DNA of 64,000 bases from the NCBI GenBank assembly GCA_035772785.1, contig JAOCPU010000064.1, positions 116,553 to 180,552 on the forward strand. Reading direction: 5' to 3'. This stretch comes from Phlebiopsis flavidoalba. Lineage: Eukaryota > Basidiomycota > Agaricomycetes > Polyporales > Phanerochaetaceae. Every line of letters starts with the position of its first letter. The first letter of the stretch is position 1. Of the stretch, positions 9,320-21,224 are shown one piece after another. The notes under the pieces are model-generated. The model saw only the letters and a list, made by a program, of their open reading frames with translations. It searched no databases and was not told the DNA's origin. A program made the position numbers and the translations under genes.

Positions 9320-12300
9320 CGGTCAGCCTTTAGCGTGGTTTGGAAGATGCAGTGGGTGCGGACGGAGAGACTAAGGGAGGCTCGACCTCGAGGTGCGTGT
9401 TTCTTCGGCTGTTCATAGCATCACGTCGCGCACGTATAACTGACCTGAGGCTTCTTAGCGCATGGGCTGTCAATCGGACGCCTCTCGTCACCCTTTCTCC
9501 CCATCCCATCGACGGGGCCACGCCGCTCGAGTGTGAAACCATAGGAACCACAAATGCTCTGTTGACAGATTCTTTGCGTCTCCGCGGATCCTGTTCTCGG
9601 CGACATGTCCACCGGACCGCTGATCGTTATCTCGAACGGCCCCGCTCGGATCCACTACAGGCGGCATAAATTGTCGACTCGTCGACTGGACAAGGGCTCC
9701 TCGGTGCACTCGACTCGACACTATGTCGTATGCGACCATTGCCCAGGCCTTGAAGCACGTCGATGGGCCGATCGAAGGCATTCGCGCTCTCTCGTGACGT
9801 CGACCTCCATTGACTCGGCCCTCTGCAAAGTCACCTGCGGCCCCATATCCGAACCCGACCCGCACTTTTTCCAGGGCTTCAACATCCCTCGCTCAACCCT
9901 GGTCGGTATGGTCCCCACATCCCAAGGGCCGACAGTGCCCTGGATCCGACCATGCGCGTCATGCCCAATCATGCGACCGAGGGATACTGCGACTACGACC
10001 ACACCGACAGAATCTCGCACGGCGAGGCCGGAAGACTCGTCGCCTGTCGTGAGTGATGGTCACAGGGCCCACGAAGCCAATGTCGTTCGATCAGCTCGCC
10101 CATTGCTCGCCTTTGGTGAGTCTCTCTGGTCGCGAAAGGCCGCATATACTCACTCACTAGCTTCGATAGATCAACTTCCGGCACGAAAGCCTGCGGCTGA
10201 CGTAGCAGGGCTGACTCCGATACCTCACGATTTCCCACGAAACTCAGTACACAGGTGTCCGTCTAGCGTCCTCGCGGTGCGTACGGTTTAGTCCCGCCAG
10301 GACCTAGGATCTTCGAATCCGTACGTGTTAAGCTTTATACGTATACACTTTCAGACTCTTCCTCGGAACAAGCTCTAACGTCTGCAGAGATATCGGATCA
10401 CCGCGCATGCCCGATACGCCAGCTACCCTCGCTTAAAGTCCATGATCCCAGTGTCGTAGCAAATCGTCGAAGACTACAAGAGTCGCAATGCCCAGCCAGT
10501 GACACTGCCGGATGACCACCGCGGGGCGCAAGCTCTGTCCTTGCTCAGAGCTCTGAGAGCGAGTGAGATACTTTATAGGCCATGGTGTGTATTATACGAA
10601 ATAATAGCTAGAATAATGAACAATGTTCATTCCCCTGAGAGAAGGTCGTCTTTAATCGTACGCGTCTCGTGGTTCCCTAGACGTCGAAAGTCCGGCCGAT
10701 GCGCTCTTGAGTAGCACTGCTAGACGGTGTTTGTGATCGTTAGTTTCAGAAGCCCCCGCATGCCATTCTCAGAGCCGGCGCTTGGCCTTTCTTTTCCTGC
10801 GTCCATGTCTCTGCCCCATCGTCGTCCCCTCGTTTTATTCAAACAGCTTTAGGTCCGCAATTGATCACTTGATTCTTGCTTCTTGCAATGCTCCGCACCG
10901 ATATGTGCTCGCCCCTCGACACATCCAGGCGATTTAAAGTGCTCCGTTCCGTCGCCAATCCACTCGCCCCAGCCACACAGCTACGCCTCAAGAGCAAATT
11001 TGACGCGGCTTCTTGACTTGAATTCACGTCACTTGCTATTAAAATCAATGCCTCCGGTTTCGTCGCTGCGCGAGAGCTCGGTTTGCTCTCCTGGTACCCC
11101 TCACGAAACGGCTCGAACTGGGTTCATCGCGATGGGCCGCCCACCACTCGCGCTGACAGCGGTCTGAGCATACATCGGTCGCTTGACCAATGAGAATGCT
11201 GAGCACCACCTTGAAGGAGCATCGGTGCACGGACTATACTCGAGTGAGTTCCATGCACATCAGTGGTAGTGAACTATTCTCTAATCCACACAGTCTCTCG
11301 GTTCCGCCCCTTGAAAACTCGAATCCATTCCCCACTGAAGGATTGGATTTGTCACAACTCCACTCGAGGAGTTCGGAGAGCTCGGGAGCAGCACACAGGT
11401 CCAGCGGTACGCACTGTCTTACCAGTCCCGGCGCGAATACTGACGTCCTGCCTTGACTTGCCCATAGGCCAACTGTGCGAGCGACGTTTAATCCCCGCGA
11501 CAGATATAGCAAACGAGAAGCAAACAGGATCCGTTAAGACTCACAAAATCGTCAGACACAATCAATCGCGACTCATCACACCCGGCGAACTCGCGCATTC
11601 GAGAATCTTGCTTTTGACGCCATGGTCTCTAATCTCTATCTACTTGCACTACCGGATCCACTATCCAACGCGAAGGAACGCTTGCGCTTAGACGGTCGTT
11701 TCAACGGCGCATTCCCCGGGCGAAAGGGCATGATAGAGTTGAGTTATCCCTCACGACGCTGAGGCTTACTTGGTATGTTCGAGTTCGATACAAGTGTGCG
11801 GCTTACTCACCGAATCGCATAGTTGAATTGACCCCAATGGAAAGCGGCTCGTCTCTGCTGCAACAGTATGTGCCAAGGTGTGTTACTCGGCCGTGAGCAA
11901 TTGTGTGCTCAGCTAACGTCTTACAGCGATGCTAGACTGGACGCGATCGACCAGTCAAGTCCTCGCCTGGTCGTGCGATTTTCCTCGAAAGAAGATAGCG
12001 GACTCCATCGGTCTTCAGCTTCGAACGCAAGAAGCAAGGTCTCACACGGCGGAACACGACGCTCGCGAATATCTCACATGAGATTCGAGTTCCACTCGCC
12101 GTACACCCTCCGACGGTTCCTTTCATCCCCGATGAGTTTCGACTCCAAGCAGCCAGACACCCCGGCAGAAGTCGTCTATTTCTCGCTCCCGACCGGCACG
12201 AACGTCTAGAGATCGCCTGTCGCTGACTGTCGCCGACCACCACCGTCGAGGCTGTTGCCAACCACGATTCTCAGTCGAGTTCTCTCTCAGATTGGCCGGC

Positions 12301-12700
12301 AAGCGCGACTCGAAGAAGCGCTGCGGGGCACATCGATTCGGTCTCAGGTACGTGCATCGACTGCATTGATTAATATCAAACTTCTCATGCGTGCTTCAGC
12401 ATAACCACCATGGAAGCTCATGTCGCTAAGTTCTCACCCAAGCATCAGCGTGTATTGTGGCGTGCGCTCGAGAATAAATGTCGGAGTGCCGCGCTGGCGC
12501 AGGCTCATGCGTGTTTTCTTTCGCCGGGGGCGATGTATTACCCATAGGATCCAGCGTGGCACTCGAAATTGTTCAAAACTCGTTCTGCGAAAGCTGGCCG
12601 CGCTCTCGACGAGATGGACGCACGGCTACTGAGGAGTTCAGCTGCCCACGAGAATTCGAGGCTGGTTTGCCTAGGACAAGGATCTGTACGTTTTCGAGCA
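9320..12700 (+). pseudogene. Unknown gene Y, copy 1 (multi-exon remnant)
   Basis: I do not recognise this family. Plus-strand coding is supported by residues shared with unit 2. These include MSYATIAQALKHVDGPIEGI from ATG 9723; DPTMRVMPNHATEGYCDYDH near 9945-10010, matched by DPTMYVVLNHATEGYCELR in copy 2a; and an exon near 11060-11150 matching RFALLAYLTETARRTGFIA of copy 2a. Donor/acceptor pairs such as GTGAGTCTCT..TAG near 10110-10170 recur. The final exons near 12290-12700 precede a conserved AATAAA. The frame changes repeatedly and several in-frame stops occur. A stray match to the start of gene X lies inside, at 10761. Confidence 0.4.
10740..10761 (-). repeat. Fourth copy of the gene-X start motif
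   Basis: The motif that forms the start of gene X (reverse complement of TTCAGAAGCTTCCGCATGCC) appears again here as TTCAGAAGCCCCCGCATGCC. Read on the minus strand it begins MRGLLKLTITNTV and then stops. It is a displaced fragment inside the Y1 region. Confidence 0.55.
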
Positions 12701-12823
12701 TTGTTATGTGGATAACAACGCTCATGCTGCCTGCAGAGGTATTTTTGCGCTGTGGCTCGTGCCAGTTTCATGCGCGATGATCCTAAACGACTCGTTCATA
12801 GTTTGTCGTGGACCCTAGTGATC

Positions 12824-12829
12824 AATAAA
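12824..12829 (+). promoter_or_regulatory. Conserved AATAAA, putative poly(A) signal of Y1
   Basis: It lies in the second-unit counterpart of the hexamer at 181, about 120 bp beyond the last Y1 exon-like block. Confidence 0.4.
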
Positions 12830-13364
12830 AACCGATTTCCAGCTATTGATTGGAAGATGGGTTGCAAACGATGTATCTTGGTCAATGCAGTACTGGGCTG
12901 GTGGGACTGTCGTGAGACATTCCGGGCGCCTTGAGAACTTGATCGACAGTTCGATGTCTGCTTCTCCTAGACATCCCTTAGATGTCGGATTGATAAACGG
13001 TGATTGCGAGGTTTCTTTCAAGGTTTTCTACTGACTGTTTAGCTGTAGCATTAGGACCTCGTCTCGCGCGAACAGGGAGACAAGACCCGCTCGAAAAAGG
13101 GTACTGTCAACAGCCGTCGGACGAGCTGTGGGAGTTGTACTCTCGATGATGTGCGATACGACTCCCAGGCGTGCGGGCGTGGAATATGGCGCCTGCATCG
13201 ACAGCGTGGAAGCTCGTAACTCTATCGGAATGGATCAGCGTGTCACACGAAGGCGATTGAAACGAGGCGGGTGCATGTAGCTTCGCCCTGCCCCGCTGGC
13301 CTCCCCTTTCCGACTACTATCATCATCCACCTACTAGCTTTCAACTTCCCTCGATTCTCTGAAC

Positions 13365-16178
13365 ATTGTCCTCCGGTGAGCCTCATGAGGGGCCCGCCGT
13401 CACTAGCATCGCGTGTCCTAATTCCGATCCTGCACCGAACGGGTGCCGGCCCGAGAACGCACGGAGAAAAGCGCGACGAACTCATCGATGCCAGCCTTGG
13501 GCATATCATCAGCACGCTGGATTTTCTTGAGACTGCGCTCCAACTTGTGCCCGTTCCCGGGGTGTCACTCATAGCTACGGGTCTCAAGACCGTTGTTGAA
13601 CAGATGCAGGTATCGTGGACGTAATGTATCTCGTTTGCGCCACTGACCTCTATTGTTACCACAGACTTGCCGGGTCAACAGCACGGCTTCCAGAGAGTTC
13701 GCCCAGAAGGTCGCACGGCTGGTGCATATGCTGACGAAGATGGTGGACGGTATTCAAGCTATGGAGGACGAATATAAGCGCAAGGCGGAGGAGCAAGCCG
13801 GGCGCGGGCACTACGAGTTTGGCGAGCTTCAACGACGCCTGGGACAACTCAAGAGGTAGCGTGGGATTCCCATTTTATGATGTGTACTTGTTTATATATT
13901 GCCTTGACTTAGCGATCTCGCGAAGATGGCCCAAGCTAAAGATCATTTGAAGGGAGGCCCCGGCTTTCGCGGTGGTGTTAAACGCCTATTTTACGCAAGC
14001 GATAACGAGGATACGGTGAAGAGGATGGACCAGGAACTCAGAAATGCGCTCGACCTGTTCGAGGTGCGTTAATGGGATTACTTACAAAATCCCTCATTCA
14101 TTCCACGATCTCAGCTTCGTCAAGGAATATCCATTGAAACGGTTGTGACCAGTGCTCTCCATGAAACAAAGGTAGATCACCGGAATTGACACAGTGGAAG
14201 TAAATAATAAGTGGTTTCAGCTTATTCGGGAGAAGCTTGACAGGGCGGGTGAGTACTTACATGCAAGAATACTCCGGAGTACCACGTCTGATCCATGTTC
14301 ACAGAGCAGAACCGCGTTATAGATTCAATTCGATACGCTGACGCGGGATATCGTTCCGCTCCCGAAACGAAGACTGAGTTCATGCAAGGGACTCGCAAAG
14401 GTATATTGGATGGAACTGCTACACTGGTCGTCTGGTAACTTACCCGAAGGAAACCCCAGGCGATTCTACTGGCTTAGTGGAGGCCCAGGTATGGGGAAGT
14501 CCGTGGTCTCATACCAACTCTGCAAACTGCTCGTGGCCACTGGGCATACCCCTCTTGGCGCCTCCTTCTTCTTCGTCCGCGGCAGTGGCGACCTCGCTTC
14601 AGCCCGACTCTTCTTTCCTACCCTCGCGCGCCAGCTCGGCCCTTTTTCACCCCCACCTTCGCCCTCTATGTTCTAAACGCCATGCGAGAGTTTCTCGATC
14701 AAGGCAACGAACAACTCACGGAGTATGCATTCGAAAACTTGATCCAGGTGGGGGGGGACCCCCTCCGCGAAGTCGCCAAGTCCCAATCCACCTCCTCATT
14801 CCCTGTTGTAATCATCATCGAACGGCCTCGACGAATGCCGGGACCGCGAATCCGTCCCCGTGATCTTAAAGCAACTTCTCAGCCTTACGCACGAGATTCC
14901 CTGTGCTGTTCATGTATGTCGCTTCGCATGCCCTGACACCAACACATAGCCATCTTACAAGGGCCTCCCATCTCACTCTTCACCCATCACGACTTGAACA
15001 ATGCAAATGGAGGAAGTCAGAACAAGATGTTCGAACACATACCTTCGCTAAAAAAACTATACGAGGCTCCTGGGGATGGCGAGTATGTCCACAAAAATCC
15101 CGGATTCTCACAAAGCTTGTACGGCGGGCTGGTGGGCTATTCATCTATCCCCGATCTCTCCTGGCAAAATGTCACCCAGTCATTTGACCGGCTCCGCTCC
15201 ATCATCCAAACTGACGACAACGGCAACATATATCCATTTCATGCTTCTGTCCAGGAGTTTCTCATTGACCGGGATCGCTGCTCGACGTCCCTCTACTACG
15301 TGGATAGAGACGTATGGAAGAGTCATCTGGCCTCTGCCCTACTTCGAATTACCGCCTTTGATGGCTGGAATGATAGCTGCAAGGTTATCAAGTCTTATCA
15401 AAGTGCCAGCATGGTAGACGGGGCTGGTTTTGAGTGGACTCTGTGGGATCTTGCTTCCCATAGTTTTCCACATTTTATTCTGGACGATGAGCTCTCTGAG
15501 GTACACAGCATTTGTTTCCGATAGATTTAGCATCTCACGAGTGCGTTATCAGATAACATCAATGATAGCCATCTGTCAAGCCATAACCTCTTGACATTTG
15601 ATCTTGGAGTCACCCGAGGAAACAGAGCGATATTTCGAAATTAAAGGCTAGATTATACGTGATAGAGGACTTTTGATCCTCTGCGACGGAGGCATATTCA
15701 ACACCCTTTTCCTATCTCTTTCCAGGAATTTCAAGTAATCAATCGATCTCCACTAACAAGGATTTAGAGGCTAATATTCGATCTAGCACACATAGGCTCC
15801 GGGACTGCAATGAGAAGGACGCACATTTTCACGAATGATAAGCATTATTAAGTCTACAGCTCTCAATGGTGGAAAGCAAACAATGCAGCACTCAGCGTAC
15901 AAAAATCCACAGCGGTTAGTACGACACCAATAACGCCTATTCAGCTGTCCGAATTCAAGAAAGAGCTGTCCAAGCTTCAGGCGAAGCTGATAGACAACGA
16001 GGAAATCGTTAAGGCAAAGAGGATCTCTTGAACGGTGGCATGCCATTGCAGGGAAGATTTGGCGCGGAAGATTTGTAAAAGAATAGAGAATGGACGGTCG
16101 AGGAGTTCTGGTATTTCCTCGCGACAGATTCCGCGCGATTCCGACGATGACTCAAAGGAAATCATAAGTATGCGTTAA
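13365..16178 (+). pseudogene. NACHT-domain NLR-like protein, copy B (degraded)
   Basis: Same layout as copies A and C. The start is damaged: where A and C read ATG, this copy reads ATTG (13365-13368). The N-terminal helical region is well kept, with VPVPGVSLIATGLKTVVEQ. Walker A is intact (FYWLSGGPGMGKSVVSYQLC, about 14463-14520). Walker B is hidden by one extra A within ATCATCGAACGGCCTCGACG near 14830. About 300 bp between the ARVAVRF-type segment and the winged-helix-like segment is missing near 15140. The winged-helix part (YVDRDVWKSHLASALLRI) and an acidic tail DSDDDSKE remain. This copy is unlikely to make a working NLR even if small indels are errors. Confidence 0.8.
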
Positions 16179-16859
16179 ATACTGACCGTGAATCATGCTT
16201 GACGCGGGGCTACATTTCTGGTGAGGATGTTACAGGTCTAGCATTGGAAATACCTATTATTCTGACATTGACTCTCCTTACAAAAACACGCTAAATTGAT
16301 GGCAAATAATGTACTGTAAAGTCTCGACACAGGAGCGGCTCAGTAACATCAGCGGCGTCATTCAGACCGTGTGATATGTATCGCTCGGTTCTATCCGCTC
16401 TTCCGATGTCGAACCTGTACCCATTTGGGGTGGTAGCGGGGTCTATAACTCAAGCGAGTGTCATTTGAGCACAGAGCGTGAGCTAGGGGTGATGAAGCTA
16501 GGCGTGCAGCTGCACACCTACAGAGGAGTAAAGCCTTACCAAATCTCGCGGCCCTTCGATCCGGCTCCAGAAAATCTTCGACCCCCTTGAGCAGCCGCCG
16601 ACAGTAATAGAGTTGAGTTTGCACAGCAGCTCCTATATGCGGACTACGTCGAAAACGCTTATGCGTTGCGCGCTGCACATCACATCGGGAAATAGAGACC
16701 CATGAGCACCACCGGCACCACACTGTGATGGGCCGCGCGATCGCAGTGTTTTTGGCGGCGCGACCATGCGATCTTTCGACCCCCCCCCCCCAAAAGAGAA
16801 GAGGGCTAGAGACGAGTAGGATCAGTCGAAGACGCGAGGCAGAAGGTTTTTCCGTGTGG

Positions 16860-18144
16860 GAATGTGACTCATCCGCTCGGCTTGATGCGTTCATCAGTCG
16901 TGGTAGGTATCCCTACGAGGTTTAGTCACAATGCTTATAGAGCCATAAAGGCAAGACACAACGACCGCGCTATTGTTTTCTCGCGGGATTTAGGTTGTGT
17001 GTGTTCGCTCAGGCTCAGGCGTCCGATTGTGGCACTGATCGGGTCTCCGATAGGGGTGCGTCTACCACGGGTGTGTTCGGAGGTTCTAAACGTCACCTGC
17101 TATGCGAGGGAGATGACGAAGGAGCGTGAGTGGAAATTATTGGTAATGGCTTGACCTTCGGACGAAGTAGCGTGACCTACCGATCCGAGTCTGACATCCT
17201 ACGCAAGGCTTTGCAGGGACTCTCACGTACGCACGCGTCGCGTAGAGAGGCGGGACTCGACAGTATCTAAGACCTTCCGTCAATATTAGCACGTGGCCCG
17301 AGTTGTTCAGTTTAAAGACTTGCGAGTTCTTGTGATTGAGATCGTGACTTGATACACGACGCGTTAACTTGTATCGCAAGGAGGTCAGTGATTGCTGACC
17401 ACTATCTCCTGATCGACAACGCAAGGCGTACCATCCACAAGCGTACCATCACAATGGATGCGGTGGAGTCACATGAGCTGAGCTTCAAGCAACAGAACAG
17501 GGCCTGAAATCGCGTTCTGAAAATCCCTTCCGCTCAATCGTGTAAGGCAAGAAACTCGAGCGCACTTACCTTGACTACGTCCCACAGCGAGCCTTGGACA
17601 GCGTTGTAGGCGCGGGATTTTACAAGGCTCTGATGCCCCCCAGAGTTGATACGCGTAAGTAAAAAGGTCTATTGGGATCACCCCCCGCTGTAAGAGGTCG
17701 CCGGCTTCGCAAAGGGGTGGGACGCGAGAGGACCCCCAGCACGCACCGTTGGCGAACCGTAGAGTAGTCGCTCTACGACATTACCGCGTGCGGATGCGCT
17801 AGGTGTGACCATTTCTACACTACTTCACGCAGCATGCCTCGTCGTTTTGTGATGAGGGAGCGCGACGGCGGTACGGGAGGGGGCAGTAGCCTTAGCAGTG
17901 GCTGGATCCTTGTTGGGCGAGTCAGGTCTTGCCCTGGAGAGCGCAGGAGGGAGTCGTCCTGCAACAGCACAACTTCAGCCGAGCTTCAGGCTTCATTTGA
18001 ACGTGCTCGATCGAGGCCTTGAACAAGCGAGCAACTCGGCAGGAATAGCTACTGGCACGAGAAGAGAGTGAAAGGGCGGCCCGACGCGTCGCCGCCGAGC
18101 CGCGCGCCACTATTTGTCGTTGTTTGCTTCAGAAGCTTCTGCAT
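16860..18144 (-). pseudogene. Unknown gene X, copy 2
   Basis: The start is ATG 18144 (MQKLLKQTTTNSGARLGG). The best exon, 16935-17105, reads QVTFRTSEHTRGRRTPIG, then SATIGRLSLSEHTQPKSRE, and ends at TAA 16935. It aligns residue by residue with copy 1, which shows that this strand is coding. An upstream exon has CRVPPLYATRAYVRVPAK before a donor at the position used in copy 1. Further plausible coding homology continues towards 16400, where a 167-residue open frame exists. The gene is convergent with NLR-B. No domain is recognised. Confidence 0.5.
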
Positions 18145-18719
18145 GCAAACAATTTGGGAACACGCTGCTTCTACTCCTTCACACAACCATTTACAAGTGC
18201 TCGCGTTCTGACCAACTCCACTCTCTACCTGTCGTTCTCATACACTCGTGCGGCTCAAATAGCACTACGGCACCCCGTCTGATGTATCTCTGTACTTTGG
18301 GCTGCTTGCACATACTGTTCCCTAGTCTTCCCGGGCTCGCGCTGGATAACCAGTGGTCTCGTCCAACAGCACGGTCAGCCAAGGTGTGCCCACAGGCATC
18401 CCTCTGCTCGTCAAACCAAGATGACCTACGCCCACTAAGGCGTGTCATATAGCTCATTTGACCATGTCTGGCTTGCCACCAAGACCTCGAACGCCCTATC
18501 GGGACGGTCGGCGACGAAACACCCGGTTGGTTTTGCGATCCAGCAAGCGACATGTGCGAAATGGCTCAACGCTCGGGCAGTCGGAGGGCCATTCTTTTGC
18601 GATTAGATGCGGGGTCAGTGGACCTCAATCACCACAGCGGAACGCTGCGGCTATACCCTATGGGAGCCGATGAAAAGTAGCCTTATGAGGTCACCCTCAC
18701 AAGTCACTCGGCGGACCGT

Positions 18720-20960
18720 GTCAGGTCGACCTTGACTGCTGCTTGGACGACGCGGTGGGGCGGACGGAGAGACTGTAGAGGGCTCGGGATCGAGGTTCGG
18801 CCTCGAGGTGCGTGCCCTGCCTCTTCCTAGCATTACGTCGCGCACGTATATTGACCTCAAGCTTCTTAGGGCATGTGGGCTGTCGATCGGGCGCCTCTCG
18901 TTTCCCTTTCGCCCCATCTCATCGGCGGGGACCACGCCACTCGCGTCAAACTAACAGGGATCACCAGCGTGTTTGCCGACAGTTCCTTTGCGCCTACCTG
19001 GGAGTCTTCTCGCCGACATGCCACCACGGACCACCAAACCCTTATCTCGAACGGCCCCGCCTCGGACCCACTGCAGGCGGCATCGATCGTTAAATTTTTG
19101 ACTGGATGAGGACTCCTCGGTGCGCTCCTCTCGACACTATGTTCGCATATGCGACCATCGTCCAGGCTATGAAGCACGTTCACGAGCCCATCGAAGGCAC
19201 TCGCGCGCGCTCTTTTCCGTGACGCCGGCCTCCATCCACGTTCGGCCCTCTGCATGGTCTCCTCGCTCCCGGCGCCCCCATATCCGAACCCGATCCGTAC
19301 TCTTCCAAAGGCTTCAACGTTCCTCCGCTCGATACTCGCCAGTATGATCCTCATATCCCAAGGGCCGAGGGTGTACATGGATCCGACCATGTACGTCGTG
19401 CTTAATCACGCGACCGAGGGATACTGCGAACTACGCAACGAACACATCTACAGAGCCTCGCACGGCGGGTCCAGAAGACACCAATTGCCTGTTGCGAGTG
19501 GTGGTGGGTACCAGAGACCACAAGGTCGACGTCATTCGGGCGGGGCAGTCTGTTGCCAGTTCTTGGTCAGTCCTCCTGCTCGCGAGAGCAGGCCGCATGC
19601 AGTCACTCACACAAGTCTCGATAGAACTCTCTCTTCGAGCAAACGGACTCTTGAACAGGACGCCCTTCAATTTTCTCACCGGGATTGGGTTACTCCAGCG
19701 TCTGCCCAGCGTCCCCGTAGCGCGTTGGTTTGTCCCCCGCAGGACCTGGGGATCTTCAAATACCCGACTGGGGAGCTGTATTTGTGTGCTTCTCAGCTTC
19801 TCTCCAACATGAACTCTCTTGGTTGTAGAGGCATTCAATCAAGACAACACTTCTTCTCACTCGAGCTCCGAGGGCGTGATCCTCACGGTGTCATGGGGCA
19901 AGGGCTCCGAAGATTAAACGGGCAGCTACGCGCGACTCGATGGACCTGCTGCATAAACACGGCCACAAGCTCTGCGCTAGCTCTGAGAACTAGCGAGGTC
20001 TGATGTAGCTATAGGGAGAGGCCATAACGTGCATTGTAAGAAATAATAGATAGCACGATTTATCATTCACAGTCCCCCTTGGGTGACGGTCGTCGTGCAC
20101 TATGCCATGGATTGTGTGAGTAACTGTTGAACCGCGTGTGAACGCCGAACGTTGCAAAATCGCCCCGTCCGTGTGCGTGCACTACTATCTGTGAATTTTG
20201 TGTCAGAACGTGGCGCGTGTCCAAATCCCGACGGGCGCTTCATCCGTGCTTTCCGCCGTCGTGATCACGGTCCTCGTTCTCTGTCCCGCCACTTCCCCCC
20301 CACACAATCTTGGCAGCTCTACAGTACCCGTTCAGTAGGGCTCTAGTCTACTCCTCCGCCTCTGTCCCCCTCATTCGACAAAGTCTCGTTGTATGCCGAC
20401 GAACTCGGACGATCGGACCAACGTGCCCTGCAACATGCTCAAACTACCTCCAATCAGGCCGCCCTAGTTGAAATGCTTGCAGATTCAAGCCTCAATAGCG
20501 AATTCGAGTCGGCTTCTCTATCTCAAATCCTGCCATTAGCACTTTGTCTACATGGTCAGGACTTCGTCGCTGTGTGAGAGCTCGGTTTGCTCTCCTGGCA
20601 TATCTCACCGAAACGGCTCGGCGAACTGGGTTCATCGCACGATGGGCCGCCATTCCTTTCATCCGGCAGCTTGGTCTTTAGTCTACACCAGCTGATTCTC
20701 CTCCGATCAGAATACTTTCAGCATGCGGACACGTCGAGGGGGTTCCAATGCCCCGACTATATGCGAGTGAGTTCAGTGCATATAAATTGTAATGAGCTCT
20801 TTCCCTAATATTAACAGCCTCGATTACTCATCTTCGAAAATTGGGACCTATCCACCACTGAATGAGCGAACGACCAATCGAGAAGTCTGGAGACCTCGAG
20901 ATTAGCACACGGGCTCAGCGGTACGCGCTGCCATACTAGTTTTTTGACGCGTTCTATACT
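18720..20960 (+). pseudogene. Unknown gene Y, copy 2a
   Basis: Aligned to Y1 exon by exon. The start region has AYATIVQAMKHVHEPIEGT from ATG 19139. Then come EPDPYSSKGFNVPPLDTRQY and PHIPRAEGVHGS (about 19275-19390). A long readable stretch has YADELGRSDQRALQHAQTTS near 20393-20450, followed by RFALLAYLTETARRTGFIA near 20585-20640 and a donor GTGAGTTCAG near 20767. Frames switch several times. The protein family is unknown, but conservation with Y1 and Y2b favours an old multi-exon gene. Confidence 0.4.
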
Positions 20961-21224
20961 GACGTACCGCCTTAGCTTGTCCATAGGCAGCTAGGCCCCT
21001 GCTATCTCACCGACGGACCGTCCTTGCGATGCATCGAACGAAGAACCAAGCGGGAATTCAGCAAACCCCACGGAATTGTCGAAAACGTTTATCACCCAAC
21101 GACGCAGCACACCGATGACCCTGGACATCTGAAAATCCTCTTCTCGTCGCCACGCTCTCTCACCTCTCGTGCTCCTGCCACTACCGGATCCAAACTGTCC
21201 AACGCGATGGGTATGCTTGTTCTT

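Larger units (their letters stand above)
1..12655 (+). repeat. Segmental tandem repeat unit 1 (NLR-X-Y)
   Basis: Bases 1-480 align with 12656-13100 and with 22866-23400, sharing a splice-acceptor-like motif, a conserved AATAAA and the region leading into the NLR start. Homology then runs through the NLR, gene X and gene Y. The unit is longer than unit 2 because it contains a 3.1-kb transposable element at 5577-8713. The repeat phase is arbitrary, and the true left edge may lie outside the window. Confidence 0.8.

Noticed and set aside
9488..9865. Minus-strand open frames across gene Y (also 18866-19390 and 21363-21710)
   Set aside because: They are longer than the plus frames in places and align between copies, but only because the DNA aligns. 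Splice signals and the start-like ATG support the plus strand.
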